A stretch of 64,000 nucleotides of DNA from the NCBI GenBank assembly GCA_021199335.1, contig JAJQIG010000022.1, forward strand, positions 1-64,000, in the 5' to 3' direction. The notes below the pieces were generated by a model. The model was not told the DNA's origin and did no database searches. It worked only from the letters and a program-made list of their open reading frames with translations. Every line of letters starts with the position of its first letter. Position 1 is the first letter of the stretch. Origin of the DNA: Oscillospiraceae bacterium (GTDB taxonomy: Bacteria; Bacillota; Clostridia; Oscillospirales; Ruminococcaceae). Shown one piece after another: positions 54,400 through 63,500 of the stretch. The position numbers and the translations under genes were made by a program.

Positions 54400-55023
54400 A
54401 TGTCAAACACAAACAAAATCAGCACAAAAGCCATGATTCAAATTGCAATGCTAAGCGCAGTTGCAACGGTGGTCTATTACCTTGATTTTCCTGTTCCGCT
54501 TATGCCGTCCTTTATAAAGATGGATTTATCGAATGTTGTAAGCCTTTTTGCGGGATTTACGATCGGCCCTGTCGGGGGGGTTATGGTATGCCTTATCAAA
54601 AATGTTATACACGTTGTTATAAAAGGATTTGGAACAACAATGGGTATAGGCGATATTTTTGACTTTGTAACAGGCGCAGCCTTCACCCTTACCGCAAGCC
54701 TTATTTATCACAGAAACCGAACCAAAAAAAATGCCGTCTTAGGCTGCGTTATCGGCACAATCGTCTTTACCGCAATAAGTCTGCCGCTCAACTATTTCAT
54801 TGTTTACCCCATTTATGCAAAGGCATTCGGGGGAATGGAGGCGATTATGAACGCATATCAGGCTATTCTGCCCAATGTCGGAAATATCTTCTCCGCATTA
54901 TGTATTTTTAACGTTCCGTTCACTCTTATAAAGGGCGTGATCTGCGCCGCAGTTACTGTAATTATCTACAAACCGCTTATTAAAGTTCTGAGGAAGGCTA
55001 ACCTTGCGGAGGAAAGGGAATAA
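54400..55023 (+). CDS. ribU: Riboflavin transporter substrate-binding subunit RibU
   Basis: A 207-residue membrane S component of an ECF-type vitamin transporter that takes up riboflavin. Five to six hydrophobic helices are visible, with LDFPVPLMPSFIKMDLSNV near residue 30, the family's substrate-site region, and AGFTIGPVGG. The FMN riboswitch directly upstream fixes the substrate. The energising EcfAAT module is not in the window. The start follows GGAGGAATC. The longer open frame to 54184 covers the riboswitch. Confidence 0.94.
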   Translation: MSNTNKISTKAMIQIAMLSAVATVVYYLDFPVPLMPSFIKMDLSNVVSLFAGFTIGPVGGVMVCLIKNVIHVVIKGFGTTMGIGDIFDFVTGAAFTLTASLIYHRNRTKKNAVLGCVIGTIVFTAISLPLNYFIVYPIYAKAFGGMEAIMNAYQAILPNVGNIFSALCIFNVPFTLIKGVICAAVTVIIYKPLIKVLRKANLAEERE

Positions 55024-55097
55024 AAAACCCTTTTGCCCGTTTTTTAAGAAAAGTTGTCTTAAAATTTTGCTGTTTGCTGGATTTATACATAATTATG

Positions 55098-55106
55098 TGC
55101 TATAAT
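55098..55106 (+). promoter_or_regulatory. Extended -10 promoter of fhs
   Basis: TGCTATAAT (55098-55106) is an extended -10 element about 50 bases before the fhs ATG at 55157. No good -35 was found. Confidence 0.4.
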
Positions 55107-55156
55107 ATTCTTTGAACATATATTTTTCAATGAATATTGCAGGGGGTTTGCTTAAA

Positions 55157-56833
55157 ATGCTTACTGATATTGAAATTGCGCAGCAGGCAAAAATGCTAAA
55201 AATTACGGAAATCGCAAAAAAACTCGGCGTTTCCGAGGACGACATCGAACCATACGGTCATTATAAGGCTAAGCTTTCCGAGGAGCTGTATAGGAAAACC
55301 GCCGATAAGCCGAACGGCAAGCTTATCCTTGTCACCGCCATAAATCCAACCCCCGCAGGGGAGGGTAAAACAACAATTTCCGTTGGCCTTGCCGAGTCTA
55401 TGGCGAAGATTGGCAAAAAGGCCGTGCTTGCGCTTCGTGAACCGTCGCTTGGCCCTGTTTTCGGAATAAAGGGCGGAGCGGCAGGCGGCGGTTATGCCCA
55501 GGTTGTGCCTATGGAGGATATAAACCTCCACTTCACGGGCGATATGCACGCCATTACGGCGGCAAACAACCTCCTCTGCGCATTGCTCGATAACCATATG
55601 CAGCAGGGGAACGACCTCGGGATTGACCAGCGCAGAATTATGATTGACCGCTGCCTTGATATGAATGACCGCGCGCTCAGGAGCATTATAATCGGCATGG
55701 GCGGAAGGGTTAACGGCATTCCCCGACAAGACAGCTTCCGCATAACGGTTGCATCCGAGGTTATGGCTATACTTTGCCTTGCATCCGACCTTGCCGATTT
55801 GAAGAAACGGCTCGGCTCGATTCTCGTTGCGTACAGCTTTGACGGAAAGCCGATTTATGCCCGTGATTTGGGTGCGCAGGGGGCTATGACCGCCCTGCTT
55901 AAGGATGCGCTTAAACCGAACCTTGTTCAAACCTTGGAAAACAATCCCGCAATTGTTCATGGCGGCCCATTTGCAAACATTGCTCACGGCTGCAATTCGC
56001 TCAGGGCGACAAAGCTTGCGCTCAAGCTCGGTGATTACTGCATTACAGAGGCGGGCTTCGGTTCGGATCTCGGCGCGGAAAAATTCTTTGATATAAAATG
56101 CCGTTTCGGCGGATTAAAGCCGTCATGCACTGTACTTGTCGCAACAATTCGCGCGCTTAAATACAACGGCGGAGTTCCCAAGGATGAGCTTTCAAAGGAA
56201 AATGTGGAGGCTCTCCAAAAAGGGATTGTAAACCTCCGAACACATATTGAAAATATGCATAAGTTCGGTCTGCCTGTTGTGGTTGCAATCAATCGTTTCC
56301 ACACGGACAGCGATGCGGAGATTGAATACATTAAGAATTTCTGCCGTGAAATGGGCGTAGAGGTCGCTCTTGCCGAAATATTCGCAAAGGGCGGAGAGGG
56401 CGGAATCGATCTTGCCGAAAAGGTTTGCAAAGCCGCCGAGGAAAATGACGGAGCGGCAGGCTTCAAGTATCTGTATGATGAAAAGCTCCCCATTAAGGAA
56501 AAGCTGAATATAATCGCAAGGGAAATTTACCGCGCGGATGGCGTTAACTTTACTCCGCAGGCTGAAAAGTCCATTAAGGCAATTGAGGAGCTTGGCTTCG
56601 GCGAAACCCCCGTGTGCGTTGCAAAAACCCAATACTCCCTTTCGGATGATCCGACAAAGCTCGGAAAGCCCGAAAATTTCAGCATCACCGTCCGTGATGT
56701 TAAGCTTTCCGCAGGAGCGGGCTTTGTTGTTGCGATGACAGGTGATATAATGATAATGCCGGGTCTTCCCAAAATGCCCGCTGCGCTCAAAATCGACTGC
56801 GACAACGAAGGAAATATTACGGGGCTGTTTTAA
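55157..56833 (+). CDS. fhs: Formate--tetrahydrofolate ligase
   Basis: A 558-residue enzyme that makes 10-formyl-tetrahydrofolate from formate with ATP. The nucleotide loop TPAGEGKTT is at residues 64-72. [25 protein letters not shown] and [16 protein letters not shown] are family signatures. It is close to the usual length of about 556. The ATG at 55157 after AGGGGG is preferred. Other folate one-carbon genes are absent nearby. Its TAA stop lies inside the terminator palindrome shared with the gene on the other strand. Confidence 0.97.
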   Translation: MLTDIEIAQQAKMLKITEIAKKLGVSEDDIEPYGHYKAKLSEELYRKTADKPNGKLILVTAINPTPAGEGKTTISVGLAESMAKIGKKAVLALREPSLGPVFGIKGGAAGGGYAQVVPMEDINLHFTGDMHAITAANNLLCALLDNHMQQGNDLGIDQRRIMIDRCLDMNDRALRSIIIGMGGRVNGIPRQDSFRITVASEVMAILCLASDLADLKKRLGSILVAYSFDGKPIYARDLGAQGAMTALLKDALKPNLVQTLENNPAIVHGGPFANIAHGCNSLRATKLALKLGDYCITEAGFGSDLGAEKFFDIKCRFGGLKPSCTVLVATIRALKYNGGVPKDELSKENVEALQKGIVNLRTHIENMHKFGLPVVVAINRFHTDSDAEIEYIKNFCREMGVEVALAEIFAKGGEGGIDLAEKVCKAAEENDGAAGFKYLYDEKLPIKEKLNIIAREIYRADGVNFTPQAEKSIKAIEELGFGETPVCVAKTQYSLSDDPTKLGKPENFSITVRDVKLSAGAGFVVAMTGDIMIMPGLPKMPAALKIDCDNEGNITGLF

Positions 56834-56848
56834 CAGCCCCGCTTTTTT
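56821..56848. terminator. Terminator palindrome containing both stop codons of convergent genes
   Basis: GGGGCTGTT and AACAGCCCC form a perfect 9-bp stem with a two-base loop (56821-56840), followed by GCTTTTTT on the plus strand. The TAA of fhs (56831-56833) and the TAA of the minus-strand gene (56830-56832) both fall in it. It therefore ends two reading frames and one or both transcripts within 20 bases. Confidence 0.8.
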
Positions 56849-59142
56849 GCATAAGAATTAAGCGCCTCCTGATAGAAATCGCAAAGCTCGCTTGCGGTTT
56901 CAAGCTTGTAGCTTTCAACGTGCATCATAAGTCCCTTGCCTGTTTTTACGGGGCGTATAAGAACCCTCCCACGACGGTCGTTTATAACTGCGCCATCATT
57001 TCCAACCCTTTTGTCGGGACAAAGAAGCTCCCGCAGGAGCGCCGAATACCCCCATTTGCCCGAATCAATCGCAATAAAACGGTTTACCTCCGCAAATTCG
57101 GGCAGCTCAGCACAGGCTTCCTTAAGGCTCAGCTTGTTTTGTGAAAGTATCGAAAGAGCTTTAAGCATAAGAGCTATCCCATCGCAGGGAAAAGCAATCT
57201 CAGCCGCAAGCAGCCTTGCGGCTTTATCTGTATTATCGGCGGAGCAGCCCGAATAACGCAGAACCCTGCATCCGTATTCCTCCGCAAGCCTATCCGCCGC
57301 AGATGGGAAATTATAGGGCAGTGCAACATCCTTTCCCTGTTTGAAATATTCACGGCAGCAAAGGAGCATAAGCTTGTCGGAGAAAACATATCCCGTTTCT
57401 TCGGTATAAGCGGAGAGCTTTGTTCCGTTTTCATTAATATGGAAAACGATCGACGAACCGTCCTTGCTGTTTATTCCGTCCAAAAGCTCGGAACAAATTT
57501 CGGAAACTCGTTTGCTTGGGGTGTTTATAATTACCCTTATCCCACTAAGCTGCGGGGGAGTTTGTTTTAACAGATGTGTAAGGTAGACCTCCCTTATTTC
57601 GGGACAGCTCCTCATTAATCCAAAGTGGGAGAAGGCGGAGCGGCGGTATTCCCCCCTATTTATTCCCCCTTCGATTATTTTTTCCTCCGCACGGGATAGG
57701 TTCAGACCGTCCGATGAAAAAAACTTCAGCTTTGCGCTTATTCCCGCATCGATATAACAGCCCGCCGACGCGCCGCATATCCGCACACAGTGTGAAAGCT
57801 CAGGCTCGGCGGCATTTCCAAGGAACCACGCTTCTCCCCCCGCCGACATTATTCCCGATGCGAGCGCCAAGGCAAGCGCATGGGCGGCGGAGGTGTTATT
57901 ACAGCCAATAATGATTTTGCGGCCTATCGATGCAAGGGAGCTGCCCACTACGGCGGCGGTTTGGGGAGTTATTATGCCGTTGGTTTCGCCCGTTATGCCC
58001 TCATCATCTATAACAACGGGACGAGCAAAGCCGTATTTAAGGTCATCGGCGACACAGGCAAATGCCTCGATATGCCTGCCGTTCCACACTCTTACACCGG
58101 GATTTACCACAGCGCTTTCCTCAATGACTGAATTTTCGCCTACCGCCGCCCCCTCGAAAACCGATGCGCCCTCGGAAATCCGCACGGCTTTTCCTATTGC
58201 GGCGTGATTAAGAGTACAATGCTCACCGATGTAAACGCCGTCACCGATTACGCAGCCTATCAGCTTTGAACCCTTTCCGACTGTTACGTTTCTTCCTATA
58301 ACGCAGCAATCCTTAATTTTTACGCCGCAAGCGATGTCGGAATTTTCACCAATGCAAAGCTTTCCCTCTGCGGAAATGCCTTTAAAGCGTTTTTCGGCTT
58401 CGGCGGCGGTTATAACGGTCTTTGGCGTATGCGGATAGAGTCCATTTATAACATCCGCATTAAGGCTTAAAAGGTCATTCGGGGTATAGATATGCATAAA
58501 ATACCCATTTTCGGCAACGGCAGGAATTTTTGCGCCCTTTTTCAGAAGCATGGAAATAACATCGGAGCAGATATTCTCGCCATATTCGGGCAAATGTACC
58601 GCAAGCTCCGCATTTATGACAAATGAACCCGTCAAAATCAAATCGGACGCGCAGCTTTCCTTCGGCTGATTTTCCGAAAGAGCAGTGAGAAGTCCGTTCT
58701 CCGTTAGTGCGGATACCCCCTCCCACGGGCGGGCGGATTTTGTGAGAATAACCGTTATATCGGCATTCCTGTTTTTATGTCCGCAGAGAATGTTTCCGTA
58801 ATCAAAATCCGCAAGGGCAGAGCCGTTCACAACAAGAACAGGCTCCTTTCCTTCTATTCCCCTTTCGTTCAAAGCACGTTTCAACGCGCCCGATGTTCCC
58901 TCGTCAGGCGATGAAAAGGACAGCATGGGAATATCGGGTCGGTTTTCGTCAAAATGGTCGGCGATTGCCCTTGAGGAACGGTCAGCGGCTATAATTATAT
59001 CGGAAAAGCCGCATTTATTAAGTCCGCCGACTATATATTCAATAAGCGGAACATTGCACACGCCAAGCATTGCTTTTGGCATTGAACAGGTTAACGGACG
59101 CATACGAAGTCCGTCGCCTCCTGCAAGGATAACAGCAGTCAT
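56830..59142 (-). CDS. Nucleotidyltransferase/phosphomutase fusion with a degenerate mutase domain
   Basis: A 770-residue protein. The N-terminal third is a sugar-1-phosphate nucleotidyltransferase, with the signature [14 protein letters not shown] at residues 5-18 and MPKAMLGV. About residues 250-375 are a left-handed beta-helix of hexapeptide repeats ([22 protein letters not shown]). The C-terminal half follows the phosphogluco/phosphomannomutase fold. However, the catalytic serine loop, normally TASHNP, reads DAGISA, and the metal loop, normally DGDxDR, reads CDGIAL. The mutase half is therefore probably inactive and perhaps regulatory. The ATG at 59142 follows GGAGGT. Confidence 0.82.
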   Translation of the reverse strand: MTAVILAGGDGLRMRPLTCSMPKAMLGVCNVPLIEYIVGGLNKCGFSDIIIAADRSSRAIADHFDENRPDIPMLSFSSPDEGTSGALKRALNERGIEGKEPVLVVNGSALADFDYGNILCGHKNRNADITVILTKSARPWEGVSALTENGLLTALSENQPKESCASDLILTGSFVINAELAVHLPEYGENICSDVISMLLKKGAKIPAVAENGYFMHIYTPNDLLSLNADVINGLYPHTPKTVITAAEAEKRFKGISAEGKLCIGENSDIACGVKIKDCCVIGRNVTVGKGSKLIGCVIGDGVYIGEHCTLNHAAIGKAVRISEGASVFEGAAVGENSVIEESAVVNPGVRVWNGRHIEAFACVADDLKYGFARPVVIDDEGITGETNGIITPQTAAVVGSSLASIGRKIIIGCNNTSAAHALALALASGIMSAGGEAWFLGNAAEPELSHCVRICGASAGCYIDAGISAKLKFFSSDGLNLSRAEEKIIEGGINRGEYRRSAFSHFGLMRSCPEIREVYLTHLLKQTPPQLSGIRVIINTPSKRVSEICSELLDGINSKDGSSIVFHINENGTKLSAYTEETGYVFSDKLMLLCCREYFKQGKDVALPYNFPSAADRLAEEYGCRVLRYSGCSADNTDKAARLLAAEIAFPCDGIALMLKALSILSQNKLSLKEACAELPEFAEVNRFIAIDSGKWGYSALLRELLCPDKRVGNDGAVINDRRGRVLIRPVKTGKGLMMHVESYKLETASELCDFYQEALNSYAKKRGC

Positions 59143-59535
59143 AAAAATACCTCCGTGGTTTGTTTTGAGGATATTATTGGCATTTTTTCGCAAAATATAC
59201 TGTTATGAAAGCGTTAGCCGCTTACATGGATTTTTGTTTCATGCTTTCAAGCGCAGACGTAACGTTAATATTTAAAAGGATGAAACATTGGGGGAATTTA
59301 AAAAAAAACGGTCCTTTTATTGTGGAGATTATGCGTATTTCGCCGCTTTTTACAGATTGCGGAGACGGCGGAACGCCGACAGGACAATTTCGGTGAAGAA
59401 CGAGTCGGTTTGAAGCAACAATATCTCAAAGGAAATTACAATCGGTGATGCAAATAATTCTCCGATTGGGCTTAGCAAAATCTATATGCCCGATTTCGGA
59501 ACACATAGGGTTGAATAATGCTTATCGAAGCCCGA
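59143..59535. other. Intergenic region upstream of the orphan terminator
   Basis: This gap lies between a minus-strand gene start and the orphan terminator. It contains a tight CGGCG-GAA-CGCCG hairpin near 59364-59377 and a partial CCGA/TCGG pairing near 59452-59500. I found no convincing promoter, start codon with ribosome binding site, or known RNA class. Confidence 0.3.
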
Positions 59536-59587
59536 AAATATCGTATGCGGTTCGCAAAAAACACCGTCTGCATACGATATTTTTTTC
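59536..59587 (+). terminator. Orphan intrinsic terminator
   Basis: ATATCGTATGC (59538-59548) and GCATACGATAT (59570-59580) form a perfect 11-bp stem, followed by a T-run of eight. No plus-strand gene precedes it within 2.7 kb except fhs, which has its own terminator. It may end an unannotated RNA. Confidence 0.7.
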
Positions 59588-59739
59588 ACATAAACAATTC
59601 GGACGCTGTATATCCACAAAATGACGGTATAAGGGCGGGCTGATTTTGTGCAAAACGCTGAAAGTTGAATTTTGATGCAACAAAATGAACCTTTTTTGCC
59701 ACTATTTATATGACAGGTCTTTTAAGGGAGAAGATTTTG

Positions 59740-59748
59740 TGGTATAAT
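59740..59748 (+). promoter_or_regulatory. Extended -10 promoter of the sigma factor gene
   Basis: TGGTATAAT (59740-59748) is an extended -10 element about 62 bases before the predicted TTG start at 59810. The -35 position reads TTTTAA, which is weak. Many sigma factors of this kind also control their own promoter, and no distinct second promoter was recognised. Confidence 0.45.
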
Positions 59749-59809
59749 GTTATTATTAATCAGTTTGCCTGTTGGCAATGCCCTTAGGCGAATGAGAGGT
59801 GATAACTGC

Positions 59810-60346
59810 TTGAACAGTACAAACTTCAGTGAGTGCGTGAAAAAGGCGCGTGACGGCAATGCCGATGCGTTCGCCGAGCTATACGCCCTCGTTTACAAGG
59901 ATTTATACCGCATTGCTCTTATAAACCTTAATAATAATCAGCACGATGCTTCCGATGTGGTTAGCGACACTGTCCTCGAAGCGTATTCTTCCATAAAAAA
60001 ATTAAGAGATGAATCAGCTTTTAAAGCCTGGATAACCAAAATTCTTACTGTAAAGATAAAAAACAAGCAGAAGGAATATATAGAAAGAAATAATTTCCGG
60101 CAGGAGCTTGATACCCTCGATGATGTAGAACAAGAGAAATCCAAGGAGATAGATTATAACGGATTGGAAATAATGGAAGAGTTCGCTAAACTGGGCAAGG
60201 AAGACAGACTTGTTTTATCCCTAAGCGTTGTTTCGGGATATAAAAGCGAAGAGATCGCCAAAATGCTCGGTGTATCTGCAAACACCGTTCGTTCAAAGGC
60301 GGCAAGAGCTAAGATAAAGCTGAAACAATTGCTTTCGGAACGCTGA
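59810..60346 (+). CDS. Sigma-70 family RNA polymerase sigma factor, ECF type
   Basis: A 178-residue extracytoplasmic-function sigma factor. Region 2 is at about residues 15-75 (FAELYALVYKDLYRIAL, then ASDVVSDTVLEAY). Region 4 has the helix-turn-helix SGYKSEEIAKMLGVSANTVRSKAARAKIKL near the end. Region 3 is missing, as expected. TTG at 59810 is taken as the start, since GAGAGGTG lies nine bases upstream. An in-frame ATG at 59792 would overlap that site. The beta-propeller gene 20 bases downstream is the likely membrane anti-sigma partner. Confidence 0.88.
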   Translation: MNSTNFSECVKKARDGNADAFAELYALVYKDLYRIALINLNNNQHDASDVVSDTVLEAYSSIKKLRDESAFKAWITKILTVKIKNKQKEYIERNNFRQELDTLDDVEQEKSKEIDYNGLEIMEEFAKLGKEDRLVLSLSVVSGYKSEEIAKMLGVSANTVRSKAARAKIKLKQLLSER

Positions 60347-60365
60347 TGGAAAGGAGGTTGGAATT

Positions 60366-62408
60366 ATGACGTTTGAAGAAAAACTTAATGAGCTGATAAG
60401 CGAGGTTGAGGTTCCCGATGAACTCTCACCCGAAAATATTGCATTAATGCTTAAAGCCAAAAATGCACAGTCCAAAATGGAAGCGGAACACAGAAATATA
60501 AAATCCGCTCCTTCAGTCACTGCACAACGACGTACCATTATTTTAAGGACTGCAGCGGGAGCGGCAGCCTGCGCGGTTTTTGCGGCAGGTATGATTGCCT
60601 TTAACAAGCAGGATAACGATGTCGGTCAAATTGAGGATCAGATTGACTACAGCGCAGTTTCCCCCGAAAATTATGACGATCTTTACAACATCTATACGGG
60701 AATTTACCTTGACGGCGATTCCTCCAACGAGGAACAGACGGATACAACGAATTCCGAAACGGATGATGATTTAAGTCCTGCTATTGCCCAGACCGAACCC
60801 GAACCGGAGGAAACCCTTTCGGAGCTTTCATCCTATGATTTTTCAGGGTCGGCGGACGGCAGAGTTTCCGAAGCGGATATTGTTAAATCCGACGGAACAA
60901 ATCTTTATTGTATCTCAAACGGCAAGCTTTATATCGTTTCCCTTGAAACAATGGAAGTTGTTGCCGAGGTTGAGAACAAGCTCAACCCTCCCGTTGAACT
61001 TTTTATCGCAGGAGATACGCTCATTCTTGTTTCCACGGAAACGGAGGAGGTTCAGATTACAGACATCTCCGATTCCGCCGAAGATTCCGACAGTTCACCG
61101 TCCGACACTTCTCAAACGGAGCCCGATGTTCCAGCAGAGGCTTCCGACACTTACTCCGATTCGGACAGTAACCGCATAACTTCCAACTCGGTAAACCGCA
61201 CAAATGTTGTTGTTGACTTCTACAACATCAGTGATAAGACAAATCCTATTTTAACCACTACCTATAAACAAAACGGAAAATATACATCCTCAAAAATAGT
61301 GGGCGATACTCTTTATACCGTGACGGGCTATTCGGATTACCGCACAGCTCCCCTCGATAAGGAATCGGGACTTGACAGCTATGTTCCCGCATATTCCATC
61401 GGAGGAAACAAGCAGTATGTTGCGGCGGGCGATATAATTATTCCGTCAAATGCGAACAGCACGGATTATACGGTTGTTTCCGCAATCGATATAAGCACGC
61501 CTTATGTGACATCCGCAACGGTTAAGGCAGTCCTCGGCAGCAGCAAAAATGTATACTGCTCCGCTGATACGCTTTACATCGTCGGCGTCGGTAAGAGCGA
61601 CAATGATTCGGATTACAGCATAATTACGAGCTTCGACCTTTCCGCTCCCGATGGAATAAGCTACAAAGCAAGCGGTTCTGTCGCAGGTAAGGTTATAAGC
61701 CCGTACAGCATGAATGAATATAACGGACTTTTCCGCATTGCTGCCGAGCTTAACGATGAAGACGGTCGCTCGGTTTCAGCGTATGTCCTTGATGAAACCC
61801 TTACGGTTGTTAACAGTGCGGGTAAGCTTCTTCCCGGGGAATCGGTTTCCGCCGTTCGCTTTGAAGAAAATTACGCAAGCTTTTACACAGACAGCAGCGA
61901 GCCTGCGCTTGTAATAGATTTATCAAGCAATCCCCCCGTTCAAACTCAGTCCCTTGCAGGAACATCCGCTTACCTTTACAGCTTTTCGGATGATAAACTC
62001 CTCGGACTTGGGGAAAGCGACGACGGTTCGGCTCTTACTCTTACAATGTACAACGCAGAAAACGGACTTATGCTCAATACAGTGACCTTTGCGGATGATT
62101 TGGGAGATATAAATTCAAAGGCTCTCACCGACAGAAGGGTTCTCCTTATCGACTCCGAAAAGGGAATCATTGGCGTTCCCGTTTACAGCCATATGGAATT
62201 CGGCACTCAAAACAGGTATTATGTTTTCGAGTATAATGATGAGGCAGGCTTTGTTGCAAAGGGAACGATTGAATATAACGATCTTGACGACAGCAGCATT
62301 TTTGAACGCGCCTCAATTGAAGATGATATGCTCTATATTGTGGGCAAAACAAGAATTGTATCGGTTCAACTCAGTGACCTCAAGGTTGTTGATGTAATTG
62401 ATTTCTGA
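60366..62408 (+). CDS. Membrane-anchored beta-propeller protein, probable anti-sigma factor
   Basis: A 680-residue protein. Residues 1-55 are cytoplasmic, with an acidic helical segment (EEKLNELISEVEVPDELSPE) like anti-sigma domains. A transmembrane helix lies at about 57-79. A disordered acidic linker follows to about 150. The rest is a secreted beta-propeller domain of the Beta_propel type, with repeated strand-pairs such as LYCISNGKLYIVSLET and DTLYIVGVGKS. It starts 20 bases after the sigma gene with AAGGAGG. I infer it senses an extracellular signal and holds the sigma factor inactive. The ligand is unknown. Confidence 0.8.
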   Translation: MTFEEKLNELISEVEVPDELSPENIALMLKAKNAQSKMEAEHRNIKSAPSVTAQRRTIILRTAAGAAACAVFAAGMIAFNKQDNDVGQIEDQIDYSAVSPENYDDLYNIYTGIYLDGDSSNEEQTDTTNSETDDDLSPAIAQTEPEPEETLSELSSYDFSGSADGRVSEADIVKSDGTNLYCISNGKLYIVSLETMEVVAEVENKLNPPVELFIAGDTLILVSTETEEVQITDISDSAEDSDSSPSDTSQTEPDVPAEASDTYSDSDSNRITSNSVNRTNVVVDFYNISDKTNPILTTTYKQNGKYTSSKIVGDTLYTVTGYSDYRTAPLDKESGLDSYVPAYSIGGNKQYVAAGDIIIPSNANSTDYTVVSAIDISTPYVTSATVKAVLGSSKNVYCSADTLYIVGVGKSDNDSDYSIITSFDLSAPDGISYKASGSVAGKVISPYSMNEYNGLFRIAAELNDEDGRSVSAYVLDETLTVVNSAGKLLPGESVSAVRFEENYASFYTDSSEPALVIDLSSNPPVQTQSLAGTSAYLYSFSDDKLLGLGESDDGSALTLTMYNAENGLMLNTVTFADDLGDINSKALTDRRVLLIDSEKGIIGVPVYSHMEFGTQNRYYVFEYNDEAGFVAKGTIEYNDLDDSSIFERASIEDDMLYIVGKTRIVSVQLSDLKVVDVIDF

Positions 62409-62429
62409 AATTAAAGAAATATTTACTGC

Positions 62430-62468
62430 CGAGGTTTCCGCACAAGTCGGAAATCTCGGTTTTATTTT
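62430..62468 (+). terminator. Terminator after the sigma/beta-propeller operon
   Basis: CCGAGGTTTCCG pairs with CGGAAATCTCGG, allowing one unpaired base pair, and is followed by TTTTATTTT. Confidence 0.7.
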
Positions 62469-62496
62469 ACAAAAATCTTTTGGCGTATAAAAAAAC

Positions 62497-62540
62497 ACAC
62501 TACCGAAAAATCATTTGTTTTCGGTAGTGTAAATTTTTTT
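62497..62540. terminator. Convergent terminator before thiT
   Basis: ACACTACCGAAAA and TTTTCGGTAGTGT form a perfect 13-bp stem with a seven-base loop, followed by AAATTTTTTT on the plus strand. It also lies downstream of thiT, which reads toward it on the minus strand. Confidence 0.75.
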
Positions 62541-62554
62541 CTATGTAATTAACG

Positions 62555-63148
62555 TCAGGCCGAAACGCCGGTCTTTTTCCTTTTGAGGTCTGCGCTTCTG
62601 AAATCAACCGCAAGCGCAAGGGCAGCCGTTCCTATAACGGTAACAATACATTCGGCAAGCATATATGAGCCGTTGTATGTAAGGCTGTAAACCCATACTC
62701 CCGACCAGCCTTCCGCATAATCTCCCCAGATTGTTACGCCCGAAATAAAGTGGCAGATAAAGCGCATAGCCGATGCAGCTGCCGCACCCGCTCCGATTGC
62801 AAGCGACTGATTTTTAATCGACTTCCTGAAAATCGCTCCGCCAAGGCCGAGAACTGCAAACGCAATAAGATAATCCATAAAAATCAGGATGAGATACGCC
62901 GCCATTCCTTTTACATATGCAAAGTTTCCAAGACCCTGCAAAAGCATTTGAAGCAAACCGTAGACCATTCCCGAAAAGGTTCCCCATTTAGCGCCGTGGC
63001 GAAAGCCGATGATAACAATAGGAACCTGGCTAAACGCGGTTATTGAGCCGCCCATTGGAAGCGTAAACACCTGAATATAGGATAGCACTGTTGCAAGGGC
63101 AATCATTATGGCGGCTTCGGTTAATTTTCTTGTTTTTGAAATTTCCAT
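62555..63148 (-). CDS. thiT: Thiamine transporter substrate-binding subunit ThiT
   Basis: A 197-residue membrane S component of an ECF transporter that takes up thiamine. Six hydrophobic helices are visible. Family features include FTLPMGGSITAFSQVPI near residue 28, FRHGAKWG near 48 and the aromatic loop GYWxYS-like GVWVYSLTYNG near residue 150, which lines the thiamine pocket. A TPP riboswitch upstream fixes the assignment. AAGGAG precedes the ATG. Confidence 0.95.
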   Translation of the reverse strand: MEISKTRKLTEAAIMIALATVLSYIQVFTLPMGGSITAFSQVPIVIIGFRHGAKWGTFSGMVYGLLQMLLQGLGNFAYVKGMAAYLILIFMDYLIAFAVLGLGGAIFRKSIKNQSLAIGAGAAAASAMRFICHFISGVTIWGDYAEGWSGVWVYSLTYNGSYMLAECIVTVIGTAALALAVDFRSADLKRKKTGVSA

Positions 63149-63179
63149 ACTGAAAATTCTCCTTAAAAAATATTATTTT

Positions 63180-63218
63180 GAAAAGAAAAGCGCCCTGAAA
63201 GCGATGCTGACAGGGCGC
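63180..63218 (-). terminator. Expression-platform terminator of the TPP riboswitch
   Basis: On the minus strand, GCGCCCTG (63211-63218) and CAGGGCGC (63190-63197) form a perfect 8-bp stem, followed by TTTTCTTTTC. It lies between the TPP aptamer and thiT. Confidence 0.8.
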
Positions 63219-63271
63219 AATAACACGCACAACCATTCCCACAGCAAGAAAAACACTCACTGCGGCAAAAA

Positions 63272-63374
63272 TCTTCCTCCGTCGGCATTATCCGAATCAG
63301 GTCAACGGGTCGAAACGTACTCTCGCTTCCTCTCAGCCTTACAATTTCCTCATATAGGAAATAAAAGCTCCCCT
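63272..63374 (-). promoter_or_regulatory. TPP riboswitch (THI element)
   Basis: On the minus strand the aptamer shows GGGGAGC, GGCTGAGAGGAAGCG, ACCCGTTGACCTGATTCGG and ATAATGCCGACGGAGGAAG in the conserved order. An extra TTTCC/GGAAA hairpin in the 5' half is the variable P3-side extension. It senses thiamine pyrophosphate and controls thiT. Confidence 0.93.
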
Positions 63375-63500
63375 ATTCAATTCCCTACTATGATAGCACA
63401 GTTTAAGCGCAAAGTCAATGGTAATTTTTGCAGAATATGGACTTGCTTTTTCGGCATATCTATTTTAAAAGGACTATTCATGATATAAGGGAGGGTTCAT

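Noticed and set aside
55196..55987. 263-residue minus-strand frame inside fhs
   Set aside because: It is antisense to the fhs core, which matches its family throughout.
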